From Dactylorhiza incarnata (lineage: Eukaryota; Streptophyta; Magnoliopsida; Asparagales; Orchidaceae): 64,000 nt of DNA. Within the stretch, counting starts at the first letter, position 1; every line of letters begins with the position of its first letter. Below are positions 1-10,723 of the stretch, in pieces. The stretch lies in the NCBI GenBank assembly GCA_033032865.1, contig JAWHQI010000064.1, forward strand, positions 4,712,001 to 4,776,000, written 5' to 3'. Under the pieces are notes generated by a model. That model was given only the letters and a program-made list of their open reading frames with translations. It did no database searches and was not told the origin of the DNA. A program made the translations under genes and the position numbers.

Positions 1-375
1 TTGAGCGGGTGCTTGCCAGAGAAGAAGGCGACCCCGCTTTTCGCCCAAAAGTTGAACAGCTTGCGGAAGACGGGGAGGATGAATTCGATCATCTCCTCGC
101 GCAGATAGCAGGCGAACGCTACCAGCATGGCTATGGAGTTGGAGTTGAGCTGTGCGGGAATGAAGCCGAAGTAGCGGAAGATCTGGCGCAGCTCCGGCCA
201 GAGAGGAAAGCAGAACCCCACCTCAAAATGATCCAATGGAATGGCGAGCGTGTCCGACAAGAACTGGTTGATTCAATCACAATTTCCAGGGCGACGCACG
301 ACGAACCCTGGCAGGTGGCGAAGTCATGGTTAGCGAATGCCTGGGCACACTTTGCCCTGTTATCGGGTTCGGCCA
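1..375 (-). pseudogene. Partial plant gypsy-type transposon protein domain (PF04195-like), decayed
   Basis: Read on the minus strand, this gives a conserved block with the motifs HFEVGFCFPL, FRYFGFIPAQL, MLVAFACYLREEM and FRKLFNFWAKSGVAFF. I recognise this as the plant 'putative gypsy type transposon' domain, found in gag-like proteins of plant LTR elements. Its biochemical role is not known to me. The domain runs off the left edge of the window. Two in-frame TGA codons break the frame at 273-275 and 324-326. The first sits where an arginine is expected, which fits a CGA to TGA change. Upstream it can be followed to roughly position 375 (HLPGFVVRRPGNCD). I am confident about the family and about decay, and unsure where the protein started. 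Confidence 0.7.
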
Positions 376-479
376 CCATCGCACAAGAGTGGGGGTTGAA
401 GTTAAGTCACGCGAGAAGTCTGGAGATAGGTGCGAGTGCGGGAAGGAGAAGAAGAAAGCAGGAGTGAAACAGTAATAAA

Positions 480-2300
480 TGCGGTGGGTGGGCCTGGCTA
501 TTTATAGAAAAATGAGGAAATCGAGAAGCTTCCTAGGTGCAGGAGTGCGGGTAGCGACCGCGCTGCCCCGACACCTCGGGATTCGAGTCAGGCCCACCAT
601 CGCCCCACTAGCCTGCAGATGATGAGTGTCGCGCGCAAAGCCCTCTGCAAGAAGGCAGGAGAAGGATAAAGCACAAGGCGAAACTAAAGCGTTATGCGAG
701 ACATCAGCATTCGACAAAACATACAAGAAATCAGGCAGAACAGAAATATGGTCAACATCTAAAATAACAGAATTGTTCACAAAATAAGGTCGAGCTCATT
801 ACAGAATAAAATTAGGGTAAGGGGGACAAGGGGGGGGGGGGGGGAGTGCCGGTAGGCTCAGTATTTGATCCATTGCCATTGACCCCGACATCGCCTCCCC
901 GTCCCCGGTGGCACCCGCGGGTAGTAGTACGCGCTTACGACGGTGAGTTCTTGATTGACTAAGCACATTTGGTCCCTTGCCCACGCGATGTGCCTCCCGG
1001 GGAAGTCCCCTCGCACCCGACTCCCTGTCGCTCCATCTACCCGACGAGGTGCATGTCGTACCTCTCGAGAGCGCTCAGCCTACGCTCAATTGTGGCCCGG
1101 TGTCCATCTACCTGACTGGATATGTCTCGTTGCAACCAGATGAGTTTGTCGAGAACTTCCGTCACCCGCTCCTTCATCGTCTTAGCATCTGCGGGATCGC
1201 CGAGGAAGTCTGAAAGATCGCTAGGAGAGGGGAGTGGTGAGATCATTCCCCACCCCCTCCTCAAAGTGAGGGTCCATCGGTGAGGCCTCTCAGTAACCTG
1301 CGGGAGTGAAAGTTGGCTGGTCTTACTTAGTAGCTCAAGCGAATAGGGTCGAAGCGAATGAAGTGACTAACCTAGTACATGCTCCTTGCCTTGGCACTGG
1401 CGAGATGGGCTAGGATGCCCTTCGAACGACCTACCAGGGGGATGAGGTGATTTCCCCTTTCCGGGGCGAGAGTGTACCTGATTGGCGGTAGAAGCGACGG
1501 CTAGATCGATAGCGAGAGAGGTGTGACCAGGGTCCCTTCTTACCGAGTGCTCCGGCTCTGACGCGAGGAGAATCGTGGTCTCGCGAGGTGGAGAATTTCG
1601 TGGGATTGGGGAAAATCCCGTAGTTTCGAAGATGGGGGCTGCGGAAGACAGGGTAAGAAAGATATGACAAAAGGTAAAGAGGTATGCGAGAAAGCAATAG
1701 ACAGCTTACCGGGCTCAAGCGGAGTTCTGCCAAGAGTAGCTGGAAGGTCGGAATCCTGAGCCGGCGGGACGTCCTTAACGACAAGCAAGAGCGCGTTAGT
1801 ACCAGCTGGGTTGGTCTCAAAGAAGTCCCCCGTCGCCAGCGTCTCCTACGAGTGGAAATAATCGTTGGGGTATCACGTCACCAGAATTAACCACAAAGCC
1901 AGAGATCAGATCACCTTGGTGAGGTTGTCGGGAGGATTGCGAGAAGGGGGTGGAGTCTTTGGCGCGGACTCAGTCACCATCGGGTCCCGCCGCACCTCCT
2001 TGGCCTTCTTCGGTCGATAGGGTGAGGTTGGATCCCTCCTTGACGAGAGTCAGGGAGCGTATCTTGCCGACATATAAGTGTTCTTCTCTTGCGCCGCGAC
2101 AAGACGGTCCAGCAGCTCTTGTGAGAGAGGTCTCAGCGACGGCCTCATGAACGCCATTGAGGTAGCGAGAGCTCGGGGGGAAAAGGAGGAAAAACAGTGA
2201 GGGGAAAATGGGCACTCCCAATGCTGTGGCCTGAGGTATATATAGCACAGTGGAGGGGCACACCAAATGATTCCCTCCAGGTCAGCAGACACTCACCGAT
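480..2300 (-). other. Decayed leader and amino-terminal region of the same gypsy-type element
   Basis: No long frame survives here, but minus-strand pieces look like broken coding sequence. Positions 2150-2050 encode SLRPLSQELLDRLVAAQEK and then meet a TGA. In the same frame, past the stop, lies a basic stretch with KKAKEVRRDP, ending near 1910. Positions 1264-1037 encode a heptad-like, probably coiled-coil segment (EVLDKLIWLQRDISSQV). A minus-strand TATA-like sequence (CTATATATAC) lies at 2245-2236, about 90 nt upstream of the first piece. I infer one element transcribed leftwards into the domain at 375-1. Alternatively these are unrelated fragments. A run of 15 G lies at 830-844. No LTR boundary could be fixed. 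Confidence 0.35.
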
Positions 2301-2359
2301 TACTAGGGATTTGACTTTTCTTTCCGAGTGTGGAATTAGCTCGCAAACATCAAAGATTG

Positions 2360-3122
2360 TGTACAACCCCGTATTCGTCAAGAGTCCCCCAGGCCCTAGA
2401 CAATCAAAAAGGTGAACAAGGGATAGGTCAACATTCGCCCAGGTCAGGAGAGACTAGCGAGCTTCGGGGCGAGAGAATCCTCATTCATCAAGCACTCGAC
2501 TGATTAGGTGCGCGGATGCGCGGGAAGTCAGGCGAGTGAGGGAGCGGAACCCTGCTCGCCCAGAGGACCAAGGATCCGGCGAGTGGTGCCTTCACGGAAC
2601 ACTCGCCCAGTGGGATCCAGAGAATCCGGTGTGCGGGAAGTCTGGCGAGTGGTGCCTTCACGGACCACTCGCCCAGGGTGATCTGGAGGTGAAATTACCT
2701 AGATACCCTTGGGGGACTGCCAATAGCCTTTCAGAACAGCAGAGTTTGGCTGTTGGCAGGCCTGTTTGGGGTGCGCTTAGTAAAACCAAAAGGCAAAATG
2801 ACGTTATTTGCAGACCAAACTAGAGAATCTATAAATAGACCATTAAGGGCACCTTTGGAGGGGATCCGATCTTGGGGATTTCTCCTCCTCTGGCTAGTTT
2901 TGGTTGGCTCTCAGTGCCCTCCAAGGTGCCCGGTTCAGCATTGTTTGGGAGGAGAAACTCTCTAAGATCTTCCGAGTGTGTGACAGGACCTCCTTGCTAT
3001 AACTTTGGGTCTGTTCATTTTTCTTCATCAATAGTCAAGTGTGTCAGCGTGGGAGAAGTATGTGTAGGCTACAACCCCCTGTGGGTCCGAACTCCTCTAG
3101 AGACCGGTTGACGGTTTCAACA
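2360..3122 (+). mobile_element. Solo LTR L1 of the GC-rich minisatellite LTR family
   Basis: The segment starts TGTACAACCCCGTATTCG and ends GACGGTTTCAACA, the same termini as the LTRs at 7064-13730 and 14354-16299. It has TG...CA ends, a TATA box (CTATAAATAG) at 2829-2838 that orients it on the plus strand, and the shared GTGACAGGACCTCCT block downstream. No PBS follows it and no PPT precedes it, so it is a solo LTR or a relic. The flanking pentamers (GATTG and GAATT) do not match, unlike those of its two relatives. Confidence 0.7.
2531..2675 (+). repeat. Three imperfect palindromic minisatellite units in LTR L1
   Basis: Units at 2531-2563, 2578-2610 and 2644-2675 each begin GGCGAGTG and end CTCGCCCAG, so each can fold on itself. 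The last two share GGCGAGTGGTGCCTTCACGG. They sit upstream of the TATA box, in the same place where LTR L3 carries its large array. Confidence 0.75.
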
Positions 3123-3181
3123 GAATTCATCTTGCATATTATTAGCTCCATCGTACTCATGTCTCCGTGAACTTGTTATAC

Positions 3182-3823
3182 TCAACCTATATTTAGAAAA
3201 AAAACATGTTCAATCGCTATCTTAAATGATGAATCGCTTGTATTTTCAGCATGAACAATTCCCAAAAAACGCTCAATTATTCTTCCTTTCTGATCAACAA
3301 AGCGTAAAGAAATTGTCATTTGTTCTTTAACAGATGAATCACGAGCTTCATCAACTAAAATAGAGAACAACTCGGTTTTGGCAATGTCTTTAATGATGAT
3401 ATTGGTAGTCTCTGTTGCTGCAGCTTGAACAATATCTATTTGGATACTTGGTGCTACTAATTTAATATTTTCAGGAGCATTTCTTAATACAACTTTATTG
3501 ATGTTGTCATTATGGTCCGTAAGAAATTTAAGGAGTTCAATAAAATTTCCTCTATTGCCTGATTCATCAGTTTCATCATGACCGCGAAACACTAATCTTT
3601 ACTTTAAAAGAAATCTAATGCAGTCTACTGAAGTTTCAAAGCGGGTGTGATAAACAGTTCGAGATTGATCAGATTGAGCGCACAAAGCAACTTCAACGTG
3701 TTGTTTTTGGTTCATCAAGTTAAGGAAAGACTTCAAATACTTGTTATGGATGCAAATAACACTTGATACTAGCTTCATGCAGCTAATAACAATTTCCTGT
3801 AGCAAAAAACCTCTTGTAGACAT
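3182..3823 (-). pseudogene. hAT-type (TTF/DUF4371, ZMYM1-like) transposase fragment
   Basis: The minus strand encodes MNQKQHVEVALCAQSDQS, FETSVDCIRFLL, FRGHDETDESGNRGNF and LVDEARDSSVKEQMTISLR, the characteristic core of plant hAT-like transposases carrying a TTF zinc finger and DUF4371. The reading is continuous except for one in-frame TAA at about 3608, where a glutamine is usual, which fits CAA to TAA. The amino-terminal TTF finger and the carboxy-terminal dimerisation region are missing. Homology ends near 3182 at the residues IEHVF. It is a dead fragment. Function in the intact family is cut-and-paste transposition. No terminal inverted repeats were found beside it. Confidence 0.8.
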
Positions 3824-4056
3824 GTTTTGAACATTTTCAGTAATTTGTCAGAAAATTATCTTAGAAATTAACTTGTAAAAATTATCAAAATGCTCAGAAA
3901 ATGCTAAGAAAAAAACAGATCTACAAGTTAATTTTCCAAATGCTCAGAAAAAAAAACAGCTGGCAGACGAGTAGTTTGATGGATGAATGATGACAATTTC
4001 ACGATTAGCTAAATAAAACAGATTCTCATCTACAAAATCAAGATCTACAAAAAAAT
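3824..4056. other. AT-rich spacer
   Basis: I see no gene here. The motif AAATGCTCAGAAAA occurs at about 3888 and 3937. A short inverted pair (AATTAACTTGTAAA and TCTACAAGTTAATT) could form a hairpin and may mark a decayed small transposon. Confidence 0.3.
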
Positions 4057-4734
4057 TTGATGAAATCAAACCTTTGGAGGCATTGGACTGAGAGGAGGAG
4101 GGCCTTCATCGGTCTGATTGAGAGGGTGAGGATTTCCGTCGGCCAGAGAGGGGGGAGTGTCGTGCTCTGCGTGCTCGGGAGTTTTTGGTTGTTGTTAGGA
4201 AGCTGGAGGGGCGTGCTCAGCGCGTCTTCTCATTTGCGGCTTGTCTCCTGTTGTACGCGGAGAAGTCTGGAGCGGAGGACTTGTTGTAAAGTGGAGGGCA
4301 CACTGTGCGTGGAAGGCGCTGCTTTTGTGGCGAAGTGCTCGCAGGGTGAAACGTGCAAAGAGTGGAGCGTGTGCGAGGCGAAACGTGCGAAGGGGCGCTC
4401 GAAGGAGATTGAAGATCTTCGAGTGATCTTCGAGCACACTCGAAGATCTTTGAAGGATTCTTCGAAGAAGTAAGGAGACCTTCGAATGAGCTCTCTCCTG
4501 CGTAGGAGGAGAAGTGGGAGGAGGAGAAGATGGACATGAAAGGATGGCCATGTGGTCCTATTTATAATAATGAGGGTAGTTATGATGGTTACGCGGGTAT
4601 CCGCACACCATATTAGCTTTATGTGCTATACGCACACCAGCTATCTTATATTTTAATGTGTGTATATTTATGACATCTTCTATGCGCACACCATTATGGC
4701 ATCCGGCTATGCGCACCAAATTAATAGGCTGTTA
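4057..4734. repeat. Low-complexity region with TTCGAAGA-type palindromes and a GCGCACACCA repeat
   Basis: Positions 4410-4490 hold repeated, partly palindromic TTCGAAG and AGATCTTCGA motifs. Positions 4585-4715 hold four copies of CTATRCGCACACCA-like sequence spaced roughly 35-50 bp. An open frame at 4057-4473 (+) resembles no protein I know and is rich in Arg and Ser, so I do not call it a gene. The TTCGA clusters recall the TCGA arrays in the SIRE-type LTRs further right and may be an old LTR. Confidence 0.35.
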
Positions 4735-5020
4735 ACGCGAGGTGGTTACATGGCAATCGAACGGTGGAGACTCGGCATCGGCGAAGGCGTCCGACCGGAG
4801 GATAGTCGGCCGACGGCGGAGGGGCCGACCGGTGACGAAACCAGGCCGACGAGGGCCCGCCGGTGGAGGGGCCGGCCAGGCGGCCGCCCGAGAGGCGGGG
4901 GCCGGTCGGGCGGTCGGCCGCGCCAGCTGCTTGGCCTTGCGGTCGGCCGGGCGATCGGCCGCCCCCTTGGCCTTGCGTCGTTACCCGTTGCGGTCGGCCG
5001 GGCGGCCAGCCTTGCAAACA
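4735..5020. repeat. GC-rich island of GGTCGGCCGGGCGG-type repeats
   Basis: A sharply bounded GC-rich block sits in AT-rich copia debris. It is built from repeated GGTCGGCCGGGCGG and GGCCGACCGG motifs that are largely self-complementary. Open frames on both strands are Arg/Gly/Pro-rich by-products. Composition and motifs resemble the island at 6725-7063, so both may be remnants of one LTR family. Confidence 0.45.
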
Positions 5021-5579
5021 ACATAATATATAACCTTTTTTCCGGGATGTATATTTACTATGTTTGAAGTGAACAGAAGAGGATAATAATGTAGCAGAAC
5101 TAAGCTCAGAATGAAAGGTATATATCCATTATTCTCATGGGCCAGTTCAAGAGATTTCTGAAATTCTCTAAGCCCTTCTTCTAAAATCCATGAACGAATT
5201 GATAACAATTTTTTCATACCATGCGCTTCAAATAGTGAGAGAATGTCTTTGAATTTCTAATCTCAGTCTTTGAAGGACTCAATGTCCATGTTAAAACCAC
5301 AATCAATTTAATGATATTGAAGACCTGCAAAGAAGTTAGAACAAAAAAACAAGGGATGACCAAAGGTTTTGAAAAAGAGATGTTGGAAAGACTTTCAATT
5401 CTTGTCCCCTTTTAATGTCCATCAAAACCTAAAAGTATTCATCGAATGATTGTCGATGCAAACAACAAGTAGTATTTGATGTTTCCCAGCAACTTATCAA
5501 TCTGCCTTGAAATCAGTGCCCGTCGAATAGTTAATCGACGTAAGTCAATTTCAGCCAAGTTGTAATTTAAATTTTTTTA
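5021..5579. other. AT-rich stretch without recognisable gene
   Basis: Short frames only. Nothing matches a family I recognise. It probably belongs to the decayed copia fragment that follows. Confidence 0.3.
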
Positions 5580-6722
5580 ATTTACCCTGCGCCATCCAGT
5601 ATTTCTATGACACGAATGAAATGAGTATGCTTCGTTTCATTAAGAGATTTTGTGAAGAGATCAGCCTTTTGATCTTCTGTAAAAACATGTTATAAGGAAC
5701 ATTTTTCTGTCTCTACATTATCTATAATTAAATTATGTTTTATTTCAATGTGCTTAGTTGTACTATGCAACATAGGATTTGATGCAACATAAATTGCACT
5801 TTTATTATCACAGAAGATTGGGGTTTAAAAGAATTTACGTCCATAATCAAACAATAGACTTTGCATCCATAAGAGATGTGAAAACAGCTCCCAGCTGAAA
5901 TATATTCAACTTCAACAATAGATGTGAACATAGTTGTTTGCCTTTTACTAAACTAGAAAATGAGTCTTGCCCTCTAGAATTAAAAAGTTCTAGATATACT
6001 TTTTCTGTCAAATCCACAACGTGCCTAATCAGCATCTAAAAAATCAATTAGTTCAAAACCCGACTCCACACGATACCATAAGCCAAGTTTTGGCGTCCCT
6101 CTAAGATATATCAATATCCTTGTAACATTGAATAACTGAGATTATTTTGGATTCACTTAATTTCTAGCACACATATGTTGTAAACATGATATTAAGTCTA
6201 CTGGATGTGAGACATAAAAGAGAACCAATTATTTCCCTGTAGATCTTTTGATCCATTGGCTTTCCAGATTCATCCTTATCTATCACAACATTTGTAATTA
6301 AGTGAAGGCATTTTCCATCTCAAATCTATGATGTGTTTCATGGCGGAGGCATTTGTTTCAGTGTTCAACCTATGATGTGTTTCATGGTGGAGGCATTTTC
6401 CATCTCAAATCTTTTAATTAGTTCTCCTGCATATTTAGATTAAGAGACACAAATTTCTTTTTTTATCTTTTTTTATTTATAGTCCTAGAAAGTAGGATAA
6501 CTCCCTCATGCTACTCATTTCAAATTTTCCTTGTATTAGGTTTGCAAACCTTTTTCATATATTACTTTGGTGAAGTTTATGGAACCTGCATGAATCACAT
6601 CATAGCCTTTAGTTTGACCATAACTTGAGTCTCCAAAGACAACTTTGGGTCCTCTTGATTCATTTTCATCCAGAAAATTCTTATATCCAGTCATATGTAA
6701 GAAGCATCCACAATACACGTAC
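5580..6722 (-). pseudogene. pol: Decayed SIRE-type copia pol fragment
   Basis: Minus-strand pieces match the SIRE-type pol of element A in the same order. At 6718-6536 a protease region reads HMTGYKNFLDENESRGPKVV. Around 6300-6060 the nucleotide sequence parallels the RT-to-RNase H connection of element A (ACCATAAGCCAAG, then AGATATATCAATATCC). At 5931-5740 an RNase H piece reads [11 protein letters not shown]. Integrase and most of the RT are deleted and many stops are present. The fragment stops abruptly beside the GC island at 6725. It is an old, internally deleted copy with no surviving LTRs. Confidence 0.65.
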
Positions 6723-6724
6723 TA

Positions 6725-7063
6725 CTGTCAAAGGGCCGCGCGGCTGTGACCGATCGTGCGACGGTGTCCGGTCGTCCGCTCGGCCTCGCGGCTAGAAGCG
6801 CGGGGCGCACGTCCATGCTTTGGCCGCGCGGGGGAGGCCAACCGTCTGCTCGGCCTTACGCGAGGGGCGCACGGAGGCGCGACCGTGTGGCCAAAGGGCT
6901 GTGCGGCGGCGGCCGGGAGTGCGGCGGCCGGTCGGTCTCGGGCGTGCGCGCAGGGTGCGCGGCTAAAGGGTTGCACGGTGGCGACCGGCCGGTTGGACGT
7001 CCGTCTGTTCGGCCTTGTGCAGGGGGCACACGGTGGTGTCTGCCGCACGTCAGCTGACCGTGC
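6725..7063 (+). mobile_element. GC-rich remnant, possible outer LTR (left part)
   Basis: A GC-rich segment begins TGTCAAAGGGCCGCGCGG and is interrupted by solo LTR L2 at 7064. Its continuation resumes at 13731 and carries CTATAAATTAAGG at 13911-13923, preceded by ATTCGCAGCCCAAAATCC, the layout seen before the TATA box of LTR L3. I infer an older relative of the L1-L3 family with L2 inserted into it. Its right terminus could not be found. Confidence 0.35.
7059..7063. repeat. Target site duplication CGTGC (left) of solo LTR L2
   Basis: CGTGC precedes the TGTACAACCC start of L2. The identical pentamer follows its end at 13731-13735. Confidence 0.85.
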
Positions 7064-7518
7064 TGTACAACCCTTATTCTCCAACGGTGGGCTCATTCAA
7101 AGCCACGTAGGCAGAAGTCAAGGTCAAAGGGGTCAATCGAAAGGTCAGCAGTCTAAGACACAAGACAGCTCAGCCAGCAGGAGCAGAAGGAGGCCTGGGC
7201 GAGTATGGGTGAGCTCGCACGAGTAGGCCCAATACTCGCCAATAGGTGGGCGACCATAAGTGATACTCACCTATCTCCGAGTGAGATCGCCGAGTTGGGT
7301 GGGGTATAAATAAGCCCCCCCCCCCCCCCCCCCCCCCTTCTCTTTGGTTTGCATATAAATAGGACCTCAGGGGAACTTGGATTGACACCTGATCTTGAGC
7401 TTCTGGAACCCCGTTTTCGAACTCTTGGACCCATCATCCTTGGCCGTACTCTTGATACTAGCCAAGTCGGTGCTTTCCTCGTACCCTGCTCGGCCATCTT
7501 TGGTTGTGAAGGGGAAGT
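7064..7518 (+). mobile_element. Solo LTR L2, left part (continues at 13552-13730)
   Basis: It starts TGTACAACCCTTATTCTCC, matching L1 and L3, and carries palindromic GGCGAG...CTCGCC segments at 7197-7290, a TATA-like GGTATAAATAAG near 7302, a run of 23 C at 7315-7337, and a second CATATAAATAGG near 7350. The copia element at 7519 interrupts it. The TSDs on both sides show an insertion that later lost its internal region by LTR-LTR recombination, or that never left more than an LTR. Net length is about 634 bp. Confidence 0.85.
7514..7518. repeat. Target site duplication GAAGT (left) of copia-1
   Basis: GAAGT occurs at 7514-7518 and again at 13547-13551, directly flanking the two copia-1 LTRs. 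Confidence 0.95.
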
Positions 7519-8466
7519 TGTAGGGAATGAAGGTCGTAGATGACGACGTCTCCCACCGATCAATAGAGCCTACAATAACCTGAGAAAGGCAAAACAACAA
7601 CAAAAAACAACACAAGAGAATTTACGTGGAAAACCTTCACCACTTGAAGGTCAAAAATCACGGGGCACGGCACAATAAAATCCACTATAATAAATAAGGA
7701 TTACAAAGATAATCTAGGTTTGCCCAAACCTAGAACGCCCACCGGATTTGACAAACAAATCCACACCTCTCCACCACAAAGATGAACACACAACTTCTCC
7801 ACATCACGATAAAACCCTACTCTCTTTTCAAGCACAATAGCAAGCGAAAACGAGAAAGAGAACACCTTAAACCGTAGACTAAGAGTCCTTTGAAACGGTA
7901 GGGAAATCCCCAAGCGAAACGGAGGAAACACCTCCTCTTTCCGGCAACAGAACGACGGCGATAGCTTTCTCCAAGAGCAACGGCGACAGCCCTAATCTTC
8001 CAGCGACAGGGGCGGCGACAGCCCTAACCTCCAGTGACAAATCTGTCCAAGATGGCGGCAGCGACAACCCCTCCAAAACCAGCGGCGATAGCGCCTCTTC
8101 AACCTCCGACAGCAGCGCCGGCAACCCCTCCTTCAACGCACCGACGGCGGCTCTCCAAGAACGAGAGAAGAAGAAATGGGGGGGGGGGGGGGGGGGGGGG
8201 CGGCTATACTCAATCGGGAGGAAGGGAAGAGAAAGTTGAAAGCCACGATCAACCCTAACCCCTCCTCATTAAGCCATTAAAAAAACTGTTCACTCCAGGA
8301 ACTGTCCAGTTCACATGAACCGGACCCCCACAAATCTGTCCAGATTTTTGCTCAAATGAAGGACAGAGCCTAAGGAGTTGCTACCTGCCATTTTAACACG
8401 TTGCAACCTATTTTGCTGAAACAAAAAATCTGCGCGCCAAACACCTTTAGGGGCTGAACCCCAACA
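7519..8466 (-). repeat. Copia-1 LTR (left, 3' LTR in element orientation)
   Basis: 948 bp, TGTAGGGAATG...GAACCCCAACA. It contains a run of 23 G at 8178-8200. Relative to the other LTR it has about 23 extra bases near 8381-8403 lying between short direct repeats (GTTGC), so one copy suffered a slippage-type deletion. Confidence 0.95.
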
Positions 8467-8482
8467 AACTCCCCCTTCAGAC
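8467..8482 (-). promoter_or_regulatory. Copia-1 polypurine tract
   Basis: On the minus strand CTGAAGGGGGAGTT directly abuts the 3' LTR, the standard plus-strand priming site position. Confidence 0.85.
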
Positions 8483-8512
8483 CATAAAGGGGAGATCTCC
8501 ACATTGACTCCT

Positions 8513-10162
8513 TCAAGTGGACATCATGCCGATCAACCGCCGGCAAAGATCATGCTTTTCCCTTGAGACGACCTTCGTCATCATATCCGAAGGGTTCTCA
8601 TCCGTGTGGATCTTCTCCACCACCAACAGCTTCTCCTCAACTGCATCCTGAATCCAGTGATACTTCACATCGATGTGCTTCGTCCTGGAGTGAAACGCGG
8701 GATTCTTGACCAAGAATATAGCACTCTGACTGTCACAAAATACTGTGTACACGTCCTGTCGAAGACCAAGCTCAAGCATGAACTTCTTCATCCAAATAAG
8801 CTCCTTTGACGCCTCAGTCAATGCAATATACTCAGCCTCTGTTGTCGACAATGTCACGCACTTCTGAATCCTTGACTGCCATGACATTGCTCCCCCTCCA
8901 AAAGTGACCACGAATCCAGAAGTGGATCTCCTCGTGTCAACATCTCCTGACATGTCCGAGTCCGAGTACCCAATAAGTTCAGGTGGACCTCCACCAAACT
9001 TTAAGCAAAGGTCTGAGGTACCTCGGAGATAGCGGAATATCCATTTCACAGCACTCCAGTGATCTTTCCCTGGGTTTGCCAAGTAACGGAACACAGACCC
9101 CACAGCATGAGCTATGTATGGCCTAGTGCAGACCATAACAAACATCAAACTCCCTACTGCAGATGCATAAGGGATATGACTCATCTCTTCCAGCTCCTCC
9201 TCAGATGAAGGACTTTGAGAACTAGAAAGTCTGAAGTGCCCGACTAAGGGAGTAGCAACGGGTTTTACCTTGTCCATCATGAACCTCCTCAGCACTTTCT
9301 CCACATACTCAGACTGAGATAGCCATAGTTGACCGGCACTCCTGTCCCTGGTGATTTTCATTCCAAGAATCTTCCTTGCCGGTCCCAAATCCTTCATTTC
9401 AAAGGACTCACCTAGCTCCTTCTTCAACTCAGCTATGCTTGCTTTGTCATCCCCAACAATCAGCATAACATCTACGTACAGCAGCAGAATAGTGAAAGCC
9501 TTCTCAGTCCTCTTCACATATACGCAGTGATCAGCCCTGGTCCGTTGAAATTTGCTCTTCATCATGAAAGCGTCAAATTTCCTATACCACTGCCTGGGTG
9601 CCTGTTTCAACCCATAAAGGCTCTTCTTGAGCCGGCAGACCAGATGATGCTTCCCCTTAGCCACAAAGCCTTCGGGCTGCTCCATGTATAGCTCTTCCTC
9701 CAGATCACCATGCAGAAATGTCGTCTTGATGTCCATCTGCTCGACTTCAAGATCCATGGAGGCAGCCATACCCAACACCAGTCTGATAGAGGACATTTTC
9801 ACCACTGGGGAAAATATCTCATCGAAATCGATACCTTGTTTCTGACTGAAGCCTTTCACTACAAGTCTCGCCTTGTACCTCGGCTGAGAGAGATTTTCAT
9901 CCAACTTCAGCTTGAAGACCCACTTGTTCTTCAAAGCTCTCTTCCCTTTAGGCAATGGGACTAAATCATACGTCTCATTCTTCTGAAGGGAGTACAACTC
10001 CTCTTCCATAGCAGCTATCCAAGCCTCACGATCTTCAGTACTCTGACTCAGGCTCTCCACTATCTGTAAGCAAAATATACTCATGAGGAGAATACCTGAT
10101 ATTGGGCCTTCTGACTCTCTCAGATCTGACAGGAGGAACCTCCACCACAGGTGGCACATCAA
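8513..10162 (-). pseudogene. pol: Copia-1 pol: reverse transcriptase and RNase H
   Basis: This 549-codon open stretch covers RT ([64 protein letters not shown]) and RNase H (GYSDSDMSGDVDTRRSTSG, TTEAEYIALTEA, CDSQSAIFLVKNP). The RT catalytic box reads YVDVML where the family has YVDDML, so the second catalytic aspartate is lost at about 9470. The frame joins the upstream integrase segment through a frameshift near 10040. RT would copy the RNA into cDNA and RNase H would remove the template. This copy cannot do so without help in trans. Confidence 0.95.
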
Positions 10163-10592
10163 CTGGCAAAGCTCCCCCTACATCCGAAATCATCTCCTCA
10201 TCAGGAATAAGCTCACCAACTTCCTCCTCAGCATGCCCATCATCAACACCAGTCTCTACTGGCCCACCATCAACATAGAGTCTCTCCTCCGCAGGTAGAA
10301 ACTGTGGAACCTGTGACTCCGCAGCATTCTGCTCACCAACCACTTGATCTTCAACAAAGATCGCATCTCTGCTTCTGATCATTTTCTTGTTCACGGGATC
10401 CCAGAGTCTATAACCAAACTCCTCATGGGGAAATCCCAACAAGATGCACTCCCGAGACTTCTCATCAAGCTTCGATCTCTCTTCCTTGGGGACATGAACG
10501 TGAACTTTGCACCCAAACACCCGCACATGTCCGTACGACACTTCCTTCCCGGGCCAAACACGCTCTGGAATATCACCATTCAGAGGTGCCAA
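10035..10592 (-). pseudogene. pol: Copia-1 pol: integrase carboxy-terminal segment and linker
   Basis: The segment starts APLNGDIPERVWPGKEVSYG and contains VRVFGCK and ILLGFPHEEFGYRLWDP, the conserved post-catalytic integrase region of Tork-type copia elements. An acidic linker rich in Glu, Pro and Val leads to EYILLTDSGEPES. The frame is shifted relative to both neighbours: sequence between about 10593 and 10700 carries the missing integrase residues (KQFWAEAVN) in another frame. Confidence 0.9.
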
Positions 10593-10723
10593 AGGAGACA
10601 GATTTATCAGATGTACAGCAGTTCACAGCCTCAGCCCAAAACTGCTTACCAATGCGCTTGAGAAATCATGCATCTGATCTTCCAAATAATCGTCCTGTTC
10701 ATCCTCTCTGCCAACCCATTCTG

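Noticed and set aside
4057..4473. 138-codon plus-strand frame
   Set aside because: Arg/Ser/Cys-rich composition, no recognisable domain, overlapping long frames on the other strand in repetitive sequence.
6728..7226. Overlapping Ala/Arg/Gly-rich frames on both strands
   Set aside because: By-products of the GC-rich island.
7869..8258. Ala/Thr/Pro-rich frames beside the G run, repeated at 12955-13361
   Set aside because: They lie in both copia-1 LTRs and have no domain.
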